A stretch of 64,000 bases of DNA. Origin: Colletotrichum lupini (Eukaryota > Ascomycota > Sordariomycetes > Glomerellales > Glomerellaceae). The first letter of the stretch is position 1. Each line of letters opens with the position of its first letter. Made by a program: the position numbers and the translations under genes. This document shows, one piece after another, positions 13,350 to 24,130 of this stretch. The DNA lies in assembly GCF_023278565.1 (NCBI RefSeq), contig NC_064680.1:744001-808000 (forward strand), in the 5' to 3' direction. Under the pieces are notes generated by a model. It searched no databases, was not told the DNA's origin, and saw nothing but the letters and a program-made list of their open reading frames with translations.

Positions 13350-14530
13350 TTATGTGCTTGAACAAAGTACTAATACATACAATAGCGTACAATAATCTAA
13401 GCGAATCTTCAAGCGCACGTAACACTGTACAGGCTTCCGTGTAAGGCTTGTAATACTTTCATAACTCGACAAATTCTCTGGGCACTCTTGGAACTCGAAT
13501 GACCAGATCAAGAGAGTGATCAAAAGCTTCATTTCCATGTATGCCAGCTTTCGTCCGAAGCAACCGCGAATTCCAAGGCTGAAGGGTAAGGTCGGCCCTG
13601 CAGAACCATTATATTCATCATTACCCTTCTCATCTCGTACAAGCCAACGATCCGGCTTGACTTTCCCATCTCCTGGGAGTCCCAGACCCTGGAACCAAAA
13701 TCGGTGGATGCTTTTCTCGAAGATGGGCTCCGCAGGCGTTCCTCGATCTCATATCCCGGCTCAGTAAAGCTTGGACCCCGGTTTGGAACAATGACGGTGG
13801 TACCCTTGGGGATGACATGGCCCAAGATGACTGTATCTTCTTTGCATTCTCGATCTTGACTGGTTGCTGTATGAGCAAGCCGAAGCATCTCCTCAATAAC
13901 TGCGTCTAGGTCTACGGTATGTTTGCTTCGCAAATCTCAGAGTGGGTAGGAAGACGACCCTCTCTACTTGCTGCGGTGTGAAAGCTCTGAATGCTTTCAA
14001 AAAGTCTCTGCTGAACTGCTTGGTCATCCGCGATGAACTTGATGCCCCCACAGAGGGTTGTGTTCGTCGTATCATGTCCAGCAACAACAAAGCCGGCAGA
14101 CTAAGACAATATTAGGTCAGTAAGTTATCTAGAGTCGTTCCTTCAAATTCGTCTTCCGTCAGCTCTCGTGGTTTCGATCCAGTCAGGGAGAAGGTAGCCT
14201 TCCTTCTCCATGACACTGTTCAGCCTTTGTACCAGCAAGTCAATTGCGGACTTAACGTGTTTGTCCTCATTGTCAACATCCCGAAGTTGTGTTTTGAATC
14301 TGTCCGATGCCTGCAGGACCTGAGCAACGAGGAAATCGTCTCGCACCGCTCTTCCCCGACGTACGCTTGGTCTCACCCCAATGACTGATCATGCAAGCTT
14401 CGGAAACCCGGTCATTGCTACGCTGCCAATGTTTTCTGCCGACTGCAGCGTTGCTTAGGTCGATAAAACAAGGCAGTGTGACTTTATCATTTGAAAATTC
14501 AGGCACGAACTCACAGCCGACCACGTAGTA
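13350..14530 (-). pseudogene. Cytochrome P450, C-terminal two thirds, multiply frameshifted
   Basis: A fungal class II P450 relic read 5'->3' on the minus strand. Signatures in order: VKSAIDLLVQRLN near 14230; the oxygen-binding I helix AGHDTT near 14070; EEMLR (ExxR) near 13880; IPKGTTVIVPN near 13810; KPDRWLV near 13645; and the haem loop FSLGIRGCFGR with its cysteine near 13565. The C-terminal tail runs to a stop at 13350-13352. Lesions are visible: a 1-nt deletion near 13661 between EMGK and KPDRW; a 2-nt insertion near 13911 between ANIP and LDAVIEE; frame changes near 14165 and 14370; and an intron with acceptor at 14101-14102 but no GT donor near 14139. Haem-ligand and ExxR residues are kept, so decay is recent. 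The first third of the family is missing here; a matching N-terminus lies at 16117-16403. Confidence 0.85.
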
Positions 14531-14853
14531 CCGTCTATCAGAAGGGATTCTCAGGGCGCCGTGCGAACTACCGACGGAGTATCTGGGAGCAGTGAATGTG
14601 ATAGCAGTTTATCAGTACGTTTCACCCAGCGCTACAAACCCTTCTCGGTTGGAATTACCTAGCCATTTTGAAAAGGAGCTCTAGTTAAAATTTCCCATTG
14701 ATTTGAGTGCGGTGAGAGCCAATGTTTAGAGTGGAATTCAGAGTTTACTATTACAACACTTGATATGCGTGGAACTCTGCATAAACAGGGGAGAACCGGA
14801 GGAGACGATGGAGAAACCTTTCCTATAAAGCTCCGAGTTACAATAGAAAGAGA
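14531..14853. other. Gap between P450 relic and DUF3472-type gene
   Basis: About 320 bases in which I could not find the missing middle of the P450. It probably includes the 3' UTR of the DUF3472-type gene and its boundary with the relic. Confidence 0.35.
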
Positions 14854-15582
14854 TTACTTAAAACCAGCTTGGATCCGATATCCCCTGCCAGTCTGGGGGG
14901 CCTTCAGGTTGAGCTTTCCGACACATTCCCCTTCCTCATAAACGCGGGTAATGTTGCCACCACTAGCTCCTTGTGTCTTTGAAGTGGGGTTGCCGAAGAA
15001 GACTTGCGTGAAGGGAAGCTTAGAACAAACGTGGCTGGGTTTACCATCGTTCCAGTTGTAGTACTCAAAAAAACCGGATTCTCCGTTCAGTATTTTGCCT
15101 GCGGAAGATGGGAGCGTCCATTCGCCGATTACATGAGACTTTCCAGTGACGGTGTCGAGAAGAGTTCCTCTCCAGGTTGTGCCGCCAGTGTTCCACACCG
15201 TGAGATTATAGACGTGAGAATAGTCGCCGAAAATGTCAAGGGCGCAGCTAACTCCGGGACCACCATCTGCGCCCGGGGAGCAGTTCTTATGCTTGGTAGT
15301 CGTTCCTTTCTGGAATGAGGAAAAGACTGCATGGACGACCTGTCTACGTTGGTTGTCGGGACGCGGCTGTAGCCCCGTATAACCAATATCATTAACCCCG
15401 TGAAAGCCGAACTGCTGGGCAAAGTAGAAACCACTCTTGCGAGGTGCCCCTTCCATGCTCGTAGGGAAAGTTATATCGCTCAATCCAGCCGAAGGTGCCT
15501 CTGAGAATGCCTAGTCATTATAGACTGAGGCCAGACCCAGAGAGGGGAGGTGGAGAGCCAGGACCGTCGCTGTGAGTTTCAT
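14854..15582 (-). pseudogene. Secreted DUF3472-type protein with in-frame TAG at codon 24
   Basis: One uninterrupted frame of 243 codons from ATG at 15582 to the stop at 14854, except for a TAG at codon 24 (15511-15513). Codons 1-19 encode a good signal peptide (MKLTATVLALHLPSLGLAS). After the stop the frame continues without damage: YFAQQFGFHGVNDIGYTGLQPR, a cysteine-containing KNCSPGADGGPGVSC segment, GTTWRGTLLDTVTG, and a C-terminal CVGKLN...GYRIQAGF block. This resembles the fungal secreted proteins of family DUF3472, probably a carbohydrate-binding-like beta fold, function unknown. The next usable Met would give a 209-residue protein without signal peptide. A CAG-to-TAG change is a CpA-to-TpA transition, the RIP preference. 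Sequencing error, stop readthrough or a strain allele are alternatives. Confidence 0.75.
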
Positions 15583-16116
15583 AATGAGTGATTTCAAATT
15601 GTGATCGGTGCAAAGAAATAGCAGACATGTTGGAATGGTCTCAGAGGTAAGGTATGAGAAGAATACCAAGGAAGGCGGGTTTTTACCTCTATTTAAGGAA
15701 TTGGGTCACAAGAGACATACCTACAATTTGACACTCCAAAATGTGAAGTTTGTGACCCAGTCACGACAGGCTTACTCTTCGTCATGCCGATTCTTGGTAT
15801 AAAATGCCTCACGTTGCACTGTCTGCGGTTTAGGCAGATCTCACCATAGTATGGTAAGGAAGCGTCGGGCTATGTTGTGAAATGGAATGTCCGGATGCAT
15901 CATATTGAAGCAGACACCGGCAAGAGTTCAGCTCTGATATAGCAAGGGATAAGACATCAGTTGCTGTAGTAGGCAAAGAACCGCTGATGGTCTGAAACTT
16001 AAATGGCAATTTCTGATCAGGGCCTGATAATCCGGACGCGAGCAGGGTGTCCAGACTACCTGGTGAGGTGACTAATTAGTCACTAGTCAGACTTAAAAGT
16101 CAGCTTTAAAGTTTAA
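15583..16116. other. Upstream region of the DUF3472-type gene
   Basis: 533 bases between the secreted-protein start and the P450 N-terminal fragment. It should hold the promoter. A perfect 16-bp palindrome lies at 16068-16083 (listed separately). No P450 sequence was found here that would bridge the two relics. Confidence 0.4.
16068..16083. repeat. 16-bp perfect palindrome
   Basis: GTGACTAATTAGTCAC reads the same on both strands. Its halves contain TGACTAA, close to AP-1/Gcn4-type sites (TGACTCA). It lies 34 bases downstream of the P450 N-terminal fragment and about 490 bp upstream of the DUF3472-type start. It could be a regulatory dyad or chance. Confidence 0.4.
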
Positions 16117-16403
16117 CTAATGACCAACCATCGTGAGAGGGCCCAGCCAGACTTGGAACATAGGGCTGTTGTGACGACGGGACTGAGCTGCTATCCAAAT
16201 GAGGAGGTTACCGGGTGGTTCTCTCTTGATGTCGGGAATATCACCGAAAATGCTCTTTGCGGCATGTTTATGTATGGAATGCCAGGTATGGGCTTCGGCC
16301 GGATGATCTGGTAAAGAATGTACAAAATCGGCAAGACCGCGGTGAAGGGGGCCAGAACGGTCAGCCATTGTATGGGATTGGTGATGTCCAGCATGTCTGC
16401 CAT
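16117..16403 (-). pseudogene. Cytochrome P450, N-terminal fragment, frameshifted
   Basis: Starting at ATG 16403 the minus strand encodes a membrane anchor (MADMLDITNPIQWLTVLAPF...ILYILYQII) followed by the proline-rich RPKPIPGIPY hinge typical of microsomal P450s. One base appears lost near 16270. In the next frame the sequence continues as AAKSIFGDIPDIKREP, then LIWIAAQSRRHNSPMFQVWLGPL, a conserved early P450 region, before a stop at 16117-16119. About 95 residues of a normal 500 are present. It is probably the front end of the same P450 whose back end is at 13350-14530, or a second relic of the same family. The hinge and the anchor-to-QVWLGPL order make the call firm. Confidence 0.75.
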
Positions 16404-17248
16404 GATTAGGATCGTCGTTTCAGTTCTTATGTGGTGAAGATCACAAGTGACTGATGTGCCCAGTATACCTTATATGTGAAATGGTAGATGGAACATCGAT
16501 GTCTTACATCTTGGTGCAAAATGAGAGGTCATGGTCATGAGGTAGATTCGTTTTGCTTCAATAAGGAAAATGCCTGGGTCAGTCCTCTTGGTCGGACAGG
16601 AGCCAAACCTAAAGCCTTGCGTCGGGGGACGCCACAGTGGAAGGCTCCAACGGATCTTGTAGTTGAGCCGACAAAGATCGGGGCGGGAGCGGAGACTAAG
16701 TCCATCTCCGGTGTCTCAGCACTTTTGTGCTGCCAAACTAGCAAGCTATTCACTTGAGACCCAGAGGTAGTCATTTCTCATGTACTGGCTTTGAGGTGTT
16801 AGGCGGGATCTCAGTCTTCACTGTTTCGCAGCTGCAGTACTTGATACTCAATTCATGAATGTTGGAGGGCTATCATAACGATACCCTCCTACTGAGTCTC
16901 CAGGCCTTAACACCTTGATTACGGTCAGCACAGAGAAGATATTGACAGTACGAATAGAAGAACTGAAACGGAGTCGGCTTATTGCAGCTCCGACTCCGGC
17001 GGCTGCTCAAACGAAAACTTGAACTCAACATTTGAGGTTCTATTCCACTAGGATTAAATGGGCTACGGTATAAGGCATACAGGGCTGCAGCTATTAGGAG
17101 GAGATCTACAGATCTGTCTCACAGACAGCGAGCTTCATCAGCGATCGTATGTAGTTGCGTCGTCGGAATTCATTCAAATTAAGTAGCAAGTAAAGTAAGT
17201 ATCTAAGTTTTCCTTTCTAGGTAGGAACCGCACAGTATTTAAGTCCCA
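16404..17248. other. Intergenic stretch, no recognised gene
   Basis: 845 bases between the P450 N-terminal fragment and the 3' end of the GMC oxidoreductase gene. Short overlapping frames on both strands around 16490-16770 have no recognisable motif. It likely includes the 3' UTR of the GMC gene. Confidence 0.4.
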
Positions 17249-19084
17249 TCAAATAGCACTCGCAATGATCTTCGCAGCCGCCACCTCAGCAACACCGTAC
17301 GCAGCTGTCTGGATGTGGCCAGATACAATAACGGGCACAATACTGTTGTCGACTACTCGCAGATTCTGCGTACCATAAACCCGCAGATCAGCATCGACGA
17401 CACCACCCTCAGCCTTGGGAAGAAGAGAGCAGGTTCCGACCGGGTGGTAGAAACTCGTGACCGTGTTGACGGCAAACTCACGGAACTGATCGTCAGTCAA
17501 AACATCCGGGCCAGGCTCCGTCTCAACTTCCCAGACGGCCTTGAGGGGTCCCGTCTCGGCAATCTTGCGCGCAAACTTGGCGCCCTCGACAGCGGCCTTG
17601 ATGTCGTGCTCGTTACTCAGGAACTTGGGGTCGATGATGGGCTTGCCGGTGGGGTTCCCGGGATCAATGTGCACGTTGCCCCGGCTGAGGGCATGCATGA
17701 CGGTGCTGAAGATGGTAATGAACTTGCCGGAACCAGGGTAGCCGGCCGCGCCCACGTAGTTTGCGTCAAAGATGAGTTCATAGTCCGGGACGGAGTCGTC
17801 TTTGAGGAACTCGAGCTTCTTCTTGTCAATGGGGTTGGTGCTGTTGCCAAACTCCGCCTCTGCAAGAGCAATGATCTCGGCCTGAGCCGATTGATTTATT
17901 TGCCCCCAATTCAGAAATCCGTATGCCGCGGTCGTGTAGTCGTAGATAGACACCTCGCCATCGATCCACTTTTGCAGCTCAGCGGTGGCGTTAGCACCGC
18001 TGGAGTCAAAGATGAGCGCATCGAAGGAGTCGAACTCATCCTTGAGACGATAAACGTTGGACGTGCGGATATGGTCTTGGTAGTTCTCACCGACGCCAGG
18101 CAAGTCAATGAGCGGCTCAACACCGGCGGCTTTGAGCACAGCTGTCTGACCAATACCAGACAGCTCGAGCAGACCAGGACTTTGAATAGAACCAGCAGAC
18201 AAGATGACCTCTTTGACAGCGTTGACAACCGTGCCATCGGCCAGTGTCACACCAGTGGCAGTGTAATCGTTGCCATAAGTCTTGTTAAGATTGACCTTAA
18301 CGACCTGGGCATTGGTCCTCACCTCGAGGTTCGACCCTGCAAGTGGAAGATAGCTGTTGGCGCTGTAAGACCGGGAATAGTCGGTATTGTCGATGTTGGT
18401 GCCCTGGAACATGATGCCAATGGGGTTGCCGTGCATGTTGCCTTCCTCGTTTATAGGAAGACCGAGCTCCGTTCCGGCTGGTTGCCATGTGTTGAGGACA
18501 TCATACACCACACGGTTGTAGGTGTTACGGATGGGGCCAGAACGACCACGAGGGTCTTTGTCGGAGCCCGTAAAGTTCTCCGACTTGGTCATGGCCTCGA
18601 TCATGACATCCCACGACCAGCCTCCGCTACCCATCTCGCCCCAAGCCTCGTACTCGGCCGCAGCAGCGCGGTCATAGCAAAGGTAGTTCATGGCTGACGA
18701 GCCACCCAGAACCTTGCCGCGGTTGACGGGGATCTGACGGCCACCGAGAGCGCTCTGGCCAACTGAAGTGAAGTTCCAGTCATATTGCGTCCCCAGTATT
18801 GAGCCTCTCAGACCAGGTACATTGATACGGAGCTCGTCTAGAGCAGACGGGCCAGCCTCGAGAAGCAAGACATAAGCATTTGGAAGACCAAGACTCAGGC
18901 GTGTAGCCAGAGCTGAGCCCGCTGTCCCGCCACCTACGATTATCTATCTTCTCTGTAAGCACATGCAAGGAACTTTCCCGAAAATTCGACGCGAACTGTG
19001 ACTTACGTAGTCGTAAGATTGAGCTGAAGTGCAGGAAATAGCACTGAGCAGCACCAGTGCTGGCCACGTCTTGAGGAAGGGCAT
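17249..19084 (-). CDS. Secreted GMC (FAD-dependent) oxidoreductase
   Basis: Two exons, 19084-19007 (26 codons) and 18943-17249, with a 63-bp intron (GTAAGT donor, GATAG acceptor, phase 0). The product is 590 residues. The first 21 residues are a signal peptide (MPFLKTWPALVLLSAISCTS), so secretion is expected. The join creates SYDYIIVGGGTAGSALATRL, the FAD-binding GxGxxG fold at residues 29-35. GGSSAMNYLCY (PROSITE GMC signature 1 region) and GSIQSPGLLELSGIG (signature 2) follow. The catalytic pair is His526 in FYHPVGTCSLLP and His569 in VSGHIQTAAYGVAE. It belongs to the glucose-methanol-choline family, near the secreted aryl-alcohol/choline-dehydrogenase-like group. The substrate cannot be fixed. 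No lesions are seen, in contrast to its P450 neighbour. Confidence 0.93.
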
Positions 19085-21836
19085 TCTGGGCAGCTTAATG
19101 ATAACAAAGGAAGATTTCTCACTTGGCTGGGTCCAGCGGATAGTCGATGCTTGGTGGTGCCATAGGGGCCATTATTGGGCGGACAAGCGCCGTAATTTGT
19201 AAGTGCGGCCTTCATTCGACTTCCAAGCCTCGAATGGCTGTTTTTCGGGGGACTTACCTGTAGTAGACTTCTAGTCGAGGGATCTCCTCCGCTTCCTTGC
19301 ATTACGCAGAGATTATTCATGCGTTCGCTCTGTGGAATGAAGCTCGCGGTCCATATCCTGGACGCTGAAGAACCTGACCCTGAACCAACATTTCGAAGTC
19401 TCCTGAAAATTTCGGATGCGACGTTGACCAACCAATAAAGAGGACTCACCCATGGGTTCTGCCACGTAAATAATGGCGCAGAGCACGACTACATACTGCT
19501 GCGTGTGCGTACTATGTTAAGGTACCAACACAGACAGGGGGTTGTTGACCCTAGTCCACACTTGGTTCTCCAGTCGAGTGTGCCCCGCGATATTGGCCTC
19601 GCATACCGTATCCGGTATCTTAATCGCCCGTGGTATAATGGGATGGTATGATTCTGTGATCACTACAAGATAACTTTGAGCCATGTAATCAAAAGACCAT
19701 GTTCATGATGGTAGGCTGTGTCGTAATCATAACACGAAAAGGCTAGACGGCCGGAATAGTGTAAAGAACGTTAGTTCATATCTTCCTTCGACATGGAAAC
19801 GGCGATTACCACTGGACTACGCCTCGTCTGATTGGAAGTCTGGAGACATAGAGGCTATGGATGTTAACTGAGTGCTTCTTACATCAGTCCTGTCCACGGG
19901 AATGACCCGCGAGTGGGCGGATACGGGTGGCCCCGAGAACGCTCCGCAGGCACACGAAGGTCATGCCAGAACAAGCACAGCAGCTCATCGGAGGTTCTAA
20001 AGCAATAATACGCGATAAGCCGGCATGGTGGTTCCGGGTGGGCCCTTGCCAGTGGGACCAGCTTTGGATGCGAAGAATGGACGTCCACAAGGCGGCGTGG
20101 TCGGCTCTCCCCGCATGCGATAGCGATGGATGCATGCACAAGCGGTTCGATTAAGATTGATACTAAGGTGTGCCTAGCGGACGCGGAGTTACAAACGTTC
20201 GATCCTGAAAGGCGGGTCCGGGGAAGCGTCCCCCCTCATATGATGTGACGTCCGACATAAGTACATGGCTGTTCACTTGATGCGCCTGATGATCAAATCT
20301 TAGCTTTAGTGCAGACGAAATTTCGTCCCATGCTGTCGTTCTGAGATCTGATGATATCGTTATATTCTGCAATATGTTTGAGAGACAGAAAAAGACAACG
20401 TTTGATGCGTATTAGGCTAAGTTTGAGGCACATAGAATGGTCAAGTCCCTTGTTTTACGAAGTCCGTTTTCCTAATGTCCACATTTGGTAACTTGGCCCG
20501 GTTTCAAGGGCCAGGGTCCTGGCCTGAATATTGCAGACAATTTACCTAATGATTGGTTCCAACAGCCAAGCCGGGACACCGATACTGTAGACTGAGTTGG
20601 TTAGGTGCCATTGCTGCATGCGCCTTCTTCCTCCAGTGCATCTTTACCCTTGGAACGTGGGCTTAGGACAACATCTTCCGCAGAACGCTACGAAAAGTCC
20701 TGGGAGGGGTTACGTTCCCTGGGTAGTGCAACCGTCGCTAAAGTTGACAGTGATCCAACCTGCTTGGCACTGAGCATGGCACCCAAGGTAGCCCTTGCTC
20801 ATGTCGATGCTGGAGTGGACACGAAGTGCTCGTGCCATTTCCTTCGTAACCAATGACTTCGGATCATGTATTTCAAGTCAGAGTCTGCACACAAAGAAGA
20901 AAGCTCATATGAGGTACCCGAAAGGTCTCAAGGAATCCTAGTACCTGAACGATTGTCTCGCGTATATGGGCCAGCGAATTGAAAACCTATCTCCATTGCC
21001 GATGTCGAGCGAGCTCCTGCCAGAGTACAGAGGAAAGCAGTCTATGTCCCTGAGAACGAATACCTGGGCTATCTAAGAGCACGATGAGTTCTAAGACTTG
21101 ACGAGATTATTAACACGGTGTTGTTCGATGAATGATACTTCAGTACTTCCCCCGTCTCACGTTCCAGGGCCGATCGTGCCTCGGGACAGCGACGCAGGGG
21201 TCGAGATATCATCCCCTATCCAGGGCTGTGCATTGCTTTGGTATAGCAAGACCAACAAGATCCGGTCGCAATGGAGGCAAACACCGTGTTCGATGCAAGG
21301 GCACCTGACGTGTTGTCCTTGCCGGGTTTACCTTTCCTGCGGTGGCTAAATCCATTGAAGCTACCATAGACGGCACCGCCTGCAACAGGCGAACCTTTCG
21401 TCAGCATTTCTTGGTTTTTGTGTCTGTGGGCCACGGTCTGAAGGAACCAACTGCCACCCTACCAGGAAATATGATGAGACGAACTTCCTCTAACGGACCC
21501 TGCATGTTCCTTCTCCAGTGATCTCTGCTATCTCGGCAACACAGACACTACCCCTGTATCCATCGGACCAGTCCTTCTTGCTCCTCCATGCAGCAGAGAG
21601 TTCGTCACAGTCACACGCATCTCACCTCCCGCAGAATGGCATCCGTTCGAGCCGTTCAAGCTTCAGTACGCAGATACTAGTCTGCTCCTTTATTCACTCT
21701 CGGAGAAACATATCATAAAGTTGTTTCTCAAAGGCCGATCTACCTCCTCCCTTAGGAGTCTTTGATTAAGATCGGTGACCTTAGTCTTCAAATTCCGCTA
21801 CTCATTTCAACCCTTTAACAAACATCACCAACAGCT
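19085..21836. other. Long intergenic stretch, no recognised gene
   Basis: 2.75 kb of GC-balanced DNA between the divergently oriented GMC gene and the first Pth11-like gene. Open frames are all under 150 codons, overlap on both strands and show no domain. It should contain two promoters; a CT-rich run at about 21780-21836 immediately precedes the receptor start. It could be decayed gene sequence. Confidence 0.45.
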
Positions 21837-23323
21837 ATGGCCGGCAATGCATCCCATGAAATTAGAACCGAGTCGAATGGCCCTCTTGTGAATGGCGTTG
21901 CCATTGGCTTTGTTATTGCTTCGGCCGCGGTCCTCTCTCTTCGACTCTATACTCGCTTGGTTCTCCTCAAAACGGCCGGAAAGGATGATTGGACCATGTT
22001 GATTGCCATGGTAAGAGGGTGTGGTATTATTATGACACTTGTAGGGCAAATCTAACGGGTGAAAAAGCTGTTTGCTCTTGTGGTTGGAGTAGGCACAGTC
22101 TTCGGTACGTTTTGCCTCGAGTTTCAACTCAAGCAGTACCTTAGACTGAGGCACAATGTTAACAATTTTGAGCACTCTAGAAGTGAAATATGGTATGGGT
22201 AGACATGTTGAAAATGTTTCAGCAGAGGAGACCATGGAGCAATTGAAGGTTTGCGCATCTTCCAGATCCTATCGACACTTGGCCAATCATGTATTCAGGA
22301 ACGGCTGACTTGGAGATGTGCAGTATCTTCTCATCGTCATTCTCCATTATAACATGGGAATGAACGTCGTCAAGGTTTCATTCTTGCTCCAGTATCGGCG
22401 TGTGTTTGTGTCGAAAGTAGTTCAGAGAGTCTGCTTCTGGGCAATGGTATACGTGGTGATATGGGCGTGCATCCAGGCCACTCTCCTCGGGCTTTCTTGC
22501 CTGCCTATTGCTATTATCGTGCCTAGCACCGCCGAACTTTGCCTCGATACGCTACCTATTTGGTACTTTTCATCTGCTATGAGTCTAGCGACGGACTTCA
22601 TGATCTTCTGCATTCCTTTGCCTTCCGTTCTCCGGCTCCAACTTCCAAAAAAGCAAAAGGCTATGTTGTTTGGTATCTTCTGTCTTGGCTTCTTGTAAGT
22701 GTCAACGCAAAGTTCTTACCCCCTATCCCTCTGTCTTACTGTGTCTGACTGCCTTACACTGAGACAATCAACGTCATAACCTGAGGTTCGCTCGCTGACT
22801 TTTGGGCTCTTACTACAGCGTCTGCATAATCTCAGTCTATCGCATGTTCACCCTCCGCACAGCCGTCTCAAGCAACGACCCGCCATGGGAGAATATCGGC
22901 GCCGCAATCTGGTCCGCCATCGAGCTCAATACTTCCATCATATGCGCCTCTCTGCCGACTATCCGACCCCTTCTATCCAAGTGGCTTCCCGGTGCGGGAC
23001 TATCATCTGCCCATAACAAAACCAGTGCGTACAATCGATACGGCTCCTCCTCAGGCATGGGACGCGGAGCCTTCAAGGAGCTTGAGAGTGGACAACGAGA
23101 AGTCAGCACTGAAGAGCTCGTCCTCAATGATATGAACGCCAGTCAGTCAAGCAGCATGCCTTCGGTATACGCACACGTCACAGCCGACCCAGAGATGGGT
23201 CACAGGGATCGAAGAAACAAGGGAAGTCATCAAAACCGGATCATGGTGACCACCGAGACCATGATCAAGGAAGGTAGACAATCTGATACTAGCAGAAACG
23301 CTCAAAGTACCGGGAGCCATTGA
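21837..23323 (+). CDS. Pth11-like seven-helix receptor (fungal rhodopsin-type domain), copy 1
   Basis: Five exons: 21837-22010, 22068-22104, 22184-22248, 22324-22694 and 22819-23323, giving 383 residues. All introns have GT-AG ends and the phases match. The protein starts outside with a short N-glycosylatable tail (NAS), has TM1 at about residues 20-37 followed by LRLYTRLVLLKTAGKDDW, and carries the family marks KDDW, YGMGRH, FLLQYRRVF and CLPI. It has seven hydrophobic segments and a polar cytosolic tail of about 120 residues rich in Ser, Asp and Glu. There is no CFEM domain. The family (PF20684 type) includes the Magnaporthe surface sensor PTH11. It probably senses an external cue through G-proteins. 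It converges toward RPD3 and has a paralogue at 27177-28910 with the same 37-nt second exon. Confidence 0.88.
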
Positions 23324-24130
23324 ACTGAGCAGGAAGCCACTATACCTGCCCTCTCGTATAATTCATTATAGATGAAAAACTCGGGAGGCTCCAGATGAGT
23401 TTTACAGACAGCGTATGTCTGACAGCTACCAATTGAATCCTTTCACTCTTCTTCACTACCTACTTCATTACAACCACGTAAAGTGATAGGCATTTATTTG
23501 CACAAGTCGAAGTAGAGGCCGTCTATTATTCTCGAAGCTTACTCATCCGTGTGCAGTGGTGCAACTGGTCCATCGTGCTTAGCCATCCAAGGAACCGGAG
23601 GTAGGACTGGTATGGCAGGCCATATTGCGCCGAGTGCCTAGTATGATTTTTAGACTCCGTAATGACTTAAAGTACTCTGTTTTGAGTCGAATATTCGGCT
23701 CGGGCGACACATCCGGCCTTCAACTCCACATTGCGCCGGCCAAGCTACCGGGATGACCCACTAAAGCGCGGCGAGACCGTGCCGCGCTGCATTGCCTCCG
23801 AGTGGATACCGTGACGGACTATTAGTATACCCGAATTCCGCCGTGCTCCATTCAGGTTCCCTAGCCGTGGCTCACCCCATTGGATGATTGTGGGTCTCTA
23901 GCAATGCATCCTTGTATGTCATCGCACACGCTGATTGGCTTGCCGACATTGTCCCGCGCAGCCTTGGGAAATCTGGGGCCGAGCCGATCAGAGCTCCCAC
24001 GCGCAGCCTTCGCACCTTTCACCTTTTTCCCAATCCTTTCCTCCCACCACCCACCACAATCCGTTTTGCCTGGTACCATATACACATAGCCGACGAGATT
24101 ACTATCGCGAACAGATCGCCGACCGACGCC
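23324..24130. other. Intergenic: 3' of receptor 1 and promoter of RPD3
   Basis: 807 bases without a gene. The last 250 are the likely RPD3 promoter with two inverted CCAAT boxes (see separate entry) and a CT-rich leader before the start at 24131. Confidence 0.5.
23879..23938 (-). promoter_or_regulatory. Two inverted CCAAT boxes upstream of RPD3
   Basis: ATTGG (CCAAT on the minus strand) occurs at 23879-23883 and 23934-23938, about 250 and 195 bp before the RPD3 start. CCAAT is the site of the fungal Hap/CBC complex. Functional use is an inference. Confidence 0.35.

Noticed and set aside
15004..15318. 104-codon plus-strand frame
   Set aside because: It is antisense to the DUF3472-type gene, whose minus-strand frame is far longer and shows family motifs.
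17315..18697. 460-codon open frame on the plus strand
   Set aside because: It lies exactly antisense to the GMC oxidoreductase and results from the codon bias of that gene. Its translation has no domain, and the minus strand shows all GMC signatures.
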